In this document: positions 45,001 through 54,559 of the stretch, one piece after another
Layout of the letters: every line of letters starts with the position of its first letter
Numbering within the stretch: position 1 is the stretch's first letter
Source of the DNA: Nautilus pompilius
Lineage: Eukaryota > Mollusca > Cephalopoda > Nautilida > Nautilidae
Length of the DNA stretch: 64,000 bases
Assembly: GCA_018389105.1 (NCBI GenBank)
Contig: JACATO010002204.1
Location: forward strand, 2,728,001-2,792,000
Direction of reading: 5' to 3'
Program-made: the position numbers and the translations under genes
Notes under the pieces: model-generated
The model's database searches: none
What the model was told of the DNA's origin: nothing
What the model saw: only the letters and a program-made list of their open reading frames with translations

Positions 45001-48000
45001 TTTTCTTACATCTTAATCCATTTCAGTTAATGATCTACTTCACATTTTCAATTTTCAAAATTAAGTCTTAATGATGATATATTTTCTAAGAATGAAAAAT
45101 GCATTATAAATTTCATCTACGTGCAGCTGAAACAAACAAACAAAAAATTTACCTGACTGTTTGTATCCAGTGTATCATATGACCTATCTGAAAATGTTCT
45201 GAAATGATCATTAAACTCCTCAAAGATAGAAACAACTTGCTGACTTAGAATTTTTCCTTTGATTCCACCAAGTTCTATTTTCTCCAATTTCATGAATTCA
45301 ACTGCTGTATCCATCAAACTCTTAAAAACAGAAATATTTGAAAATCTTTAATGATAAAAAATTAAAATTTTATGAATGGATTAAGAAAAAGTAAAAAATA
45401 AAGCAAATATATATATATATTATTGTAAAGGAATAATTTACCTTTAGTACCATACTTTCAAAATAAACAAAATTGGAAAGAAATTACAAAAAATTCTGAT
45501 GGATAATTCTAAAAGATTTATTTAGCAAAATCAATTATTCATAAATGTAGCAAAACTGATCTTGTTAAAAGGACTATAAAATACTTAAATCAAACAAAAG
45601 CATTTTACCAATATTTTAAATAAAAAAAAAAACTAAATTAAATTAAATTTATATATAAGTATCAGGTTGCAACTGAATAAATAAATTTCAATTATAACAT
45701 TTTTTAAAATAAAAAAAATTATTATTTAAAATCTTTAAAAACAACAATAATGTTTGAATAATAAAGTGAAATAATTATTTTGAAAAATCATTAAATACAT
45801 TAAAATTATGAAAAGTTTTATGCATACCTGTTTATTTAATTTTTTTAAAATGTATTTTTAACATTCTGGTAATTAGCTTTTTATACCTAGATTATTTCTA
45901 TTACATTTTTTATAAGACAATATTATTTCATTAAGTCATTTTCTTATGTTTAAACTGATTACAATTTTTGTATTAATAAGATCAAATATTTTCATTTGCT
46001 CCTTTCCTCCAGTGCTATCTCCTATTAAATAATCCATCAAAGGCATTTAAAATAAAAACAGAAAATAATAGAAACATTCAGAAATATTGACATTTTATGA
46101 AAGGCAGAAAAAATAAAGATACAACAAGGAAAAAGACCTTTTTCAGATAGACATGAAAATTTCTTCCTGTCCATATGCTCAAAATTCCTAATTATTTGGA
46201 ACCTTTATTAGTTCATCTCATAAAATTTTTCAGATTCAAATTTGATAGATTTTATAATTTTAATTCCCAGCATATTCCAAATGCATTATGACTAAAAATA
46301 CGTAAAGTAAAAAGATTTTCAATTCTACTTTTTGTTTTTACGTTACAAGTTTTCAATTTTATACCTCATCTAACATACTGAAAAATTTGTTTAAATCTAA
46401 AAAAATTTGATTCCAACATAAAATAGAAAAATTCTCATTTTCTTATGTAACTTATACTATAATGTAAAAATAAGAATTCTCAAATTTTCAAAATCTTTGA
46501 GAAAAATATTCAACGGTACACTTATAAAGCCAAAAAATAAACCATCTTTCTTTTTTTACATTATATAGTGAATAAATTCTATCATAATAAATATATTTAT
46601 AATAATAAATATATTTATAATGCCAATCATTTTTATGGCTTTAATACCAGAATGTCTAAAGTCAAAATAAATAGATTAAATTATGCAAGTAGTACTAAAA
46701 ATTATGTACCTTAACAGTTTCCAACCTCTCTATAAATTTTTCAAATCGAGCAAATATGAGCTGAGGAGCAAATTCCCATATTTTTGGTTCTGCATCTTCC
46801 TTGAAATAAGTAGCAAGTTTACTTCTATGTGTTTCATAGGTTTTTTTAAATTCCTTCAACACACTGAGTGTATCATTCACTTTTAGTATTGATTCCTCTA
46901 CTTCACCCTTGAGTACTTCTGTAGGCTCTAGATAATTTCTTGCCTTAAAAAAAAAATGTAATTATTATTGTTGACAGAATAAATTCTTTTAAAAATGAAA
47001 AACTTTATTTCACTTTCTACTTATCTATTTATTTTTTGGTGACACTACATTTTTGCTGATTAGAATTGTTTAAAAAACTATTTAATTGTGAAATATTTAT
47101 CCCAGCAAAAATAATTCTGAAAACTAACAAAGGAATAGCATCTGTATCAGAAAAATGAGGAAGCTGCATTTTAAGCACTTCTGAATATGTATTTTTCCTG
47201 GAATTATAATTCTTCTTGATTAAAAAAGCTATAATATGAAAACCATTCTGAAAGCACTTCAGAAACTTTTAGACAAAATGATTAATATTAAGTATGCTTA
47301 CTTATTGCATAAAAATCCTACAGTAACATGATTTATACTTTTACATCACTTAAATGGAAAAAAAACTGTTTTAAAAAAGCAGATATTAGACAGTAAACTT
47401 TTCAAAGACTTTATAAAGACACTGTATATATTATGAAAAATCTCTGGTTTTTTAGATGGTACTAAAACTAAAAAATGTTTAAACATGTCAACAAAGTATT
47501 ACTCTTAAATATAAATAAATACACACATACACATTATTTACCTGATCAATTAACATATTGCATATCTCCTGAAAAAGAACTATAATCCTAGGAGGTGTGT
47601 TGTAATATTTTGAATTAGCCCAAATGAGACACACAATATGCAATAAAGCTGGAAAAATTGGCTTTGTTTCATTAAATTCTGTCTCTTCCAGGTCTAGAAA
47701 CATTTGGTGAAGAGGTTTCAGAAACATGTTAATATCTTCTGCTTCAGTTAAACCTAAAAAATTAAGTAAAACAATTAATGTTTACATATTGAAATATCTT
47801 TTGTACAAAAAATGCAATAAAATTTGCACAATTAAGTTTTGTTTAAAACATTCGTCCAACTAATATCAAAACTTTAAAACAAGCTTTAAGCATTAAACAC
47901 ACCTTACAAACTGTGTAAAAAATGTTTTCACTAGGTATACTGTAAAAAGAAATTAGTTTTTTTTTCCTTAAATTTAGAATGTTTAGTTGAATAATTAGAT

Positions 48001-51000
48001 AACTTTAGTTTTTACAATATTTCTTAATTTATCAGAGCCTTTGAGTTATACCATAAATGCAGGCACATTCTACTGTACATGTTGTCCGAAACCTGTTTCC
48101 ACTATAACATAACATAACAATCAGTCAGTTATATGTCAGTATGAATAAATTGCTTCTTTTTTTGCTACATTAAACTTTTATTAATACTAATTATAATAAT
48201 ATGCAGCTATTTATGATCTGTAAAGGGTAAATAGTTTTAAAATTGTTTATACTACTGCCCTAAATTTACTGTAGCTTCTAAATAGCTCTGTGAAAAATAT
48301 AAAATCTTACCTGCAACAACATCCCTAAAAATATTCTGGAATGAAGGAAAATAGCTGCTATTTGTTCTTTCCAAAAGTTCTGCCATCTTTTGTACTTTTG
48401 GGATTTTTAACTAAAGAATAAACAACAGCAATAAGTCTTCTTTACATATTCAGAACCATTAAAATGACTAATACTTAAGAAAAACATAAATACTTATTAT
48501 ATCATTATGCCCTTACAATGAATAATTTAATGAAAATTACCAAATTAATCAATTTTTAATTCAGCCCAGATATTATTGGCTAGTCTGTTATGCAAACAAG
48601 TTATTTCAATATATCTTTAAGTAACCTGTAAAATTTAGTGAACAGGAACATTTTTTTTTTTAATATAAAAATTACAGTTACTGCATGCAAATAAAGCTCA
48701 AACTTCCAAATGTGCACATGCACAGGTGCATGCACACACACACACACACACACACACACAATTCATTATAATAAATATCTTGAAGATTTACAGTTAAAAA
48801 AGAATAAAATAATCACAATAACAAAAAAAAATAACATTTCTCACCTGCTGGTAAATGCATTTTAAATTCTGTGCTTTATTTTTCCAAAAATTTAATTCCA
48901 CAAATGGGTTTGGATTATGACCTTCCAAAAGAAGTTCTGCTGAATCTCTTTTCAAAACATCAGTAATCTGATGGGACCAATCAATCACAATTGACTCTAT
49001 AGCATGTATGAGTCCTCTGTCAAATTTTGGATCACTGTAAATAATTTTTTAAAGTTCTATTTTGTAAAAATCGCATACCAGATTTTAAAATGATTCATAC
49101 ATTAGTCCTCCTCACTACAAACCTTTCTGAATAGAGAACTGTGAGCAGATTCTGCTTGGACAAATTTTAATGAAGAAGAAAGAAAGAAAGTAAGAAAGTG
49201 CATCTGTGAGGCAATGTTTTGGTCAGTCTTTATTTAACCATGCCACTGTGTATGTGTGTAATAAGTTTTAAATATAATAAATTTTCCAACTTTGAAAAAA
49301 AAATTGTTAATCATTTTATATTTAAAACCTGTATTACAATATAGGGGGATTAATCTGAGTTTTTAAATTGGAAAAAATTTGGCAATATTTTAAAATATGA
49401 AGTCGTCTTTAATAAAGAGGGGGCTGAATGTCATCTTTAACCTGCCAAAATCTGGAAACCTCTAAATAAAAATTACTGACCATAAACAGTTTGCCTTAAC
49501 TATAACTTAATTATGTGAAAAGAGACAGAAATTTGTAAAATTAATTTTTCCAGTTCTATTATTTTTTTGCCAAAGCTCACATACATGGAATTTCATTATA
49601 ATTTTGTTTTGTCTTACTCTTGATACTTTTTGGCTTCTGATTAAAGTCCAAAATATTAGTTAAGTAGTTCCAAGAGGCAGGAGGCCATGATAGCATATAC
49701 AGCAGGTCTATGGGAAAATAGATGACCATCAACACAAAATACTACCACTGCTAACTAAACCTGCCATTAGTTTATTCCACTTATTGAAAATCAATTCTTT
49801 TACTAAAAATGTATATACTTATATCTAGTCATGCTGGAATCTTAACTAATTTGTAATTATGACTCATAGTATTAATAACTGTAGATAGTTTTTAAAAAAT
49901 GGCCCCATCAATATGCTAAAACACCCTAATTATTTTTAAAACCTCTATACCTGAAAACAACCTAGTAAATCTATGTTAAATGATTGTTTTCATTCCATTT
50001 TGTTTGTTTTTTGTATAAATATTACTTTATTTTTTAGTTAATGATATTTATTCATCAGTTTTACTTTGTTTTTTAAATTTAAAACTAATAGCCAATGACT
50101 ATAAAATTTCTTAAATAGGCATAAAAAAATCCTTTTAAAATGCAAAACAAAAGTTTAGTTTATTATAGCAAAATCTTTTTATTAAAAAATGGTGCTTATG
50201 TGCATATCTTTTGTTCCTTTTTTAATGACTAAGAATGCATCTTCCCTTGCATTTTGAAAATTTCTATATACATTGAATGTATTTTAATAATTTATTATTA
50301 CATAATAAATTGTAAAAAATACCTAAAAAATTATATGAAATTCAAATAAAATTATAATCACAAATTAATCTTATAGAAGGCACCCACTAAAAATTCACAT
50401 ACAAAAGTACATCCATCCATATTAGTACAAACATGTCACTAAAATTTTTTTTTAAATTTGGGTTTTCTTTAGCAATACCTTGTTATTACGGAGACCCTGA
50501 AATTAACTTATAATGATGGCTATTCCTTCATTAAGTTTTTTTATAATTAAAAAAAATTTTAAATTGTAATGTTTTTTGTTTGATATCTTTTTTTTTTTAG
50601 TTAAATGCTAATCTACAAATATGCACAAGATTATGAACATATTGGATGAGAGATCCTGATGAATCTCAAAAGTAAACTAGCAAATTTAGTTTATGCTAGT
50701 AACTTTAATAACTTGAAATTAGGGTCAATCCTGAATTTAAAGGCAGAACTTTCTAGTGTTCATTGTGTTCACAATTCTAAAATTTCCTGATTTGACCTTA
50801 ATAAAATATTTAAAATTATTTTGGGCCCTCAGCAGAACTTAATTTTTAAAGTATTTAATCCTAAAATAGGATTTATTTGGTAGAAGTGCTACTGGTGATG
50901 TACATTAAATCAGTAACTGGTTGTTATTTAAATTAATAATAAGTGTCAGTTGATTTGAAAATTTCACAAATAAGCTTGAATAAAACTTGAGAGACACATG

Positions 51001-54000
51001 CCATAATAAAGTGTTTTCATTATTTTATTAAATGCCAATTGCCAAGCCATTTTAAAGTATCAATCAGTGGTAAGAAGTTGTTACTCTATCCAGTTTAATG
51101 ACAGAAAAATTATTTGTCTATAAAGATATTATAAATATCAGTCAAATTTTACTCAAATGAGCTTAGCTAGCTTAAAAAAATAAATAAGTGAAATATACCC
51201 ATAAAAAGATAAGCTTTTTAAATTATTTTTTTTGTTAATATGAATTTTTTCTATAGTGAGAAAAGAAAAAAAAGCTATTTTCAAGTTGTAATGCTTTTTA
51301 AAAATTAGTAAATAAAAATGTTCAAGTAAGCCATTTTGCTTTTCAAACAAAAAATTTATAAAATAGGTCTCAGAAGCAGGAAGTTTGCAAATTATGTAGA
51401 ATCGCTTTATCAAAAAAAAAAAATGGTTATCAGGGTTGTTTGTTTAATGAATTCAACACCTACCCCCAATAGTTTGACTAGGTAATGCATGCCATGAATT
51501 CAAAACAGGCTGATGAAAATAATGATGCATCAAATAATAGTAACTTACTTTTCATTTACTGTTTCAACATTTTCAGAACCAACAGGAAGAGGAAGTAGGG
51601 TTTTGCCTTTCACCTGGCCAGTTAACACGTAAACATTGCTTTTTAAATTGTGCACATGGCGAATGACATCTTGAGAAACAACTTGTGGCCATTGATCATG
51701 GTTTTTTGTATTGGACAGAATTGGCACCAACACCTATTAAAAGAACAATAACATTTCAAAATTCTTTTTTTACTGAGAATGAGGTTACTTATATGTTATT
51801 TACAGGAAATAGAAGGTCATTTCATATACTTCTTCATGACTTTATTCCACTCCAAAATAATCCCTGATGATGGTGACAGGGCCTAGACTGTTTACTTTAT
51901 TCTTTTATGACCAGTAAATTTCAACTCCCTAGCTTTTGTATTATGGATTTTTTAAGCTTTTTTGAGAAAAGAGGAAGCATTCTTTCTTCTAACAGAAACA
52001 TGCTAAAATGACATTGACTAAAATAGACTTTTATAAACAGTTTGCTTAGATAATTTTTTAAAAATCTCCACTATTTTCATATTTTTTTTGTTATTAAAAT
52101 ACCTGTATGCAACATTGAAATTGTGAAAAAAAATTAAACAAATGTCAATAAATTTGCCTCATATTATAGTGCAATAAACTGGGCTGGAATTTGTTTTTCA
52201 TTTTTCTAAACTTGAAACAAAAATGTTGACAAAAAAAAAATGCATTGGTCTCATAATTATTACATAAGTATGGAGTTTATATAAAATGCCATAGCAATCT
52301 CTCCAGAAATATAGTAATAGTATTGTGCCTAACTGGTAATACTTTTTTTTTCTCAATTCTGTTCTAAGATGAATTTTAAAAAATTTAAATAATAATAATT
52401 TGTATTTCATAGCTTTCAATTTGTTTTGTAAAATTAATATATGATGAACTGATTTAAACACAGAAACAATTTTGTGGTTGTGTACAATCTGAATAACTGA
52501 TCTAAACTATTTCTATTATATATTAAATTAAATTTTGTTCATTTTTGCATGTAACAAACACATTTTGTTATCATTAAAACAACATTTTATTGATAGAAGT
52601 TTCTTGAAAATGATAACATGTAAAAAAAATTTTCTACATCCATCAACTGTCATGACAAGCATCAATATCAAGTGTATCTGCCACAGTTTCCACAAGAGCT
52701 TCACAGTACCATCTCATGGAGTCCATGTCTTCTGAAGAAGACCTATGGTATCAGTGCCCACTGCTCTTTGAAGGTAATCTGAAGCTGCTGAAGAGTGTGA
52801 TTGCCTTAAAGATAAATTCAGCACCCCGACATAATACGCATATGCTCTATCAGTGCCATATCTGAAGACAATGCTGACCTTAGTATGACAGTGATTCACT
52901 GTTCTTGAAGGAATTTCAAGAAAATCCTCATGATGTGAGCATGAGTATTGCCTTGCCGCAAGAAGTTTAAAAAAAATAGTTCAACTTAATTTTGAAAAAT
53001 TCCATTTCCACAGTTAATGGCAATCACTGGACTGCACAACCCTTGTATAAAAGTGCAACCATGCACTTCTATTACCTAATGATCGTTTCTGTTTACATAG
53101 CAATATGCTTGATATTCATCCCTGTAAAAGCGCCACACCCTTACTCTTTGGCATGCAACATAATGAATTGGCTCTCATCTGTGAAGAAGACACTCCCTCC
53201 ACATTCATCCAGGTAACTGTTTATGTTGCTGTGCCTAATAAAGCTGTCAGACATGGTGCCTTGGTGAAATAGGTTAGACATATAGACATCCTGATACAAC
53301 TACATAAACAATTACACATAGCTATGTACATCGGCTTTGAGCATTTGACTATCTAATCCTGTAACTACTGCAAAGACAGGAACATGTACCATAGATGTTG
53401 TGGAGTTTGAGCAATACAAATGCTTCATTACGAAGGGTTATATTAATGAGAAAAGCACTGTTGGTCTCTACACCTCAATCTGTATTTGAAGGGTAGTGAA
53501 GTGCTGCACTCCAAGTGAATATAGAAGGTTAAATCAATTCAGTATATAATTACAAAATACTATAATATAAACAAGTATTTTTTTGATGGAGCTAATTAAG
53601 ATATTTTTGTACACCAGCACATCATGCAAGGGGAAGTGTTTACAATATACAATAATTGTAAAACAATGTTTACAGAGTACCATATGCTCCATTATATTTT
53701 TTTAAGGTGAGTGATAAACTGTACCAGAGTCTATAGATAGTAACAATGGGCTATTGCAACAAACAAACTATTCAAAAAAGCAATCTACCCCAATACCATA
53801 ACTTCTAAGACAAAAATAATCCTCCTTTACTATGTACACAAATAATTAAGAGTTGGAAAATAAGCTACGTATAATGGTTACCAGACATTTTGTGTTGGTT
53901 AGTGAAGGCACAGTGCATTAATATTACTTGCTACTTTATACTATAGTACAAGTGCAACAGAAAACAGCATGGAAATTTTTTTGTATTGGTAATTTATTTT

Positions 54001-54519
54001 AGTCCAGAGCTCTGTAACTTGTACATTTGTTTTAAATTTAGAAAATTCACTTTTTGTATTTTACTGCTTTAAGAAAGTGGCAATTATTTTACTTAACCCA
54101 TTTTAGTACTGAAAAAAAAAACAAACAATCAAACTACAGCTGTTTAATTTCTCATTTACAACTAACTAGACTAAATTGAATTGGCCTTTGTATATATGTG
54201 TGTGTTTATAAAATTAAACTTGGCATGACATATTTAATTTCTTAAAAATTGAACCACATGAAAAACACAAACAGAATCTACCATATTTTTTATGTATACC
54301 CTGTGGGTTATAATGGATGGGCAGGCTTTAGCAAATCTTTTTTTTTTTACACAATCTGTAGTAATTTGCACTGTTTTCAGACTTTATAACCTGAATTACC
54401 ATAAAGATAAAATTTGTTTAAATTTTTAAGGTGTGTGAAATTTTGTTTATGGTAAAAACGAAGACAAAAAGGTTACAGTCAGAGTTCTATCATAGCCTAA
54501 ACTAAATTACTGAATGACT

Positions 54520-54559
<40 letters not shown>
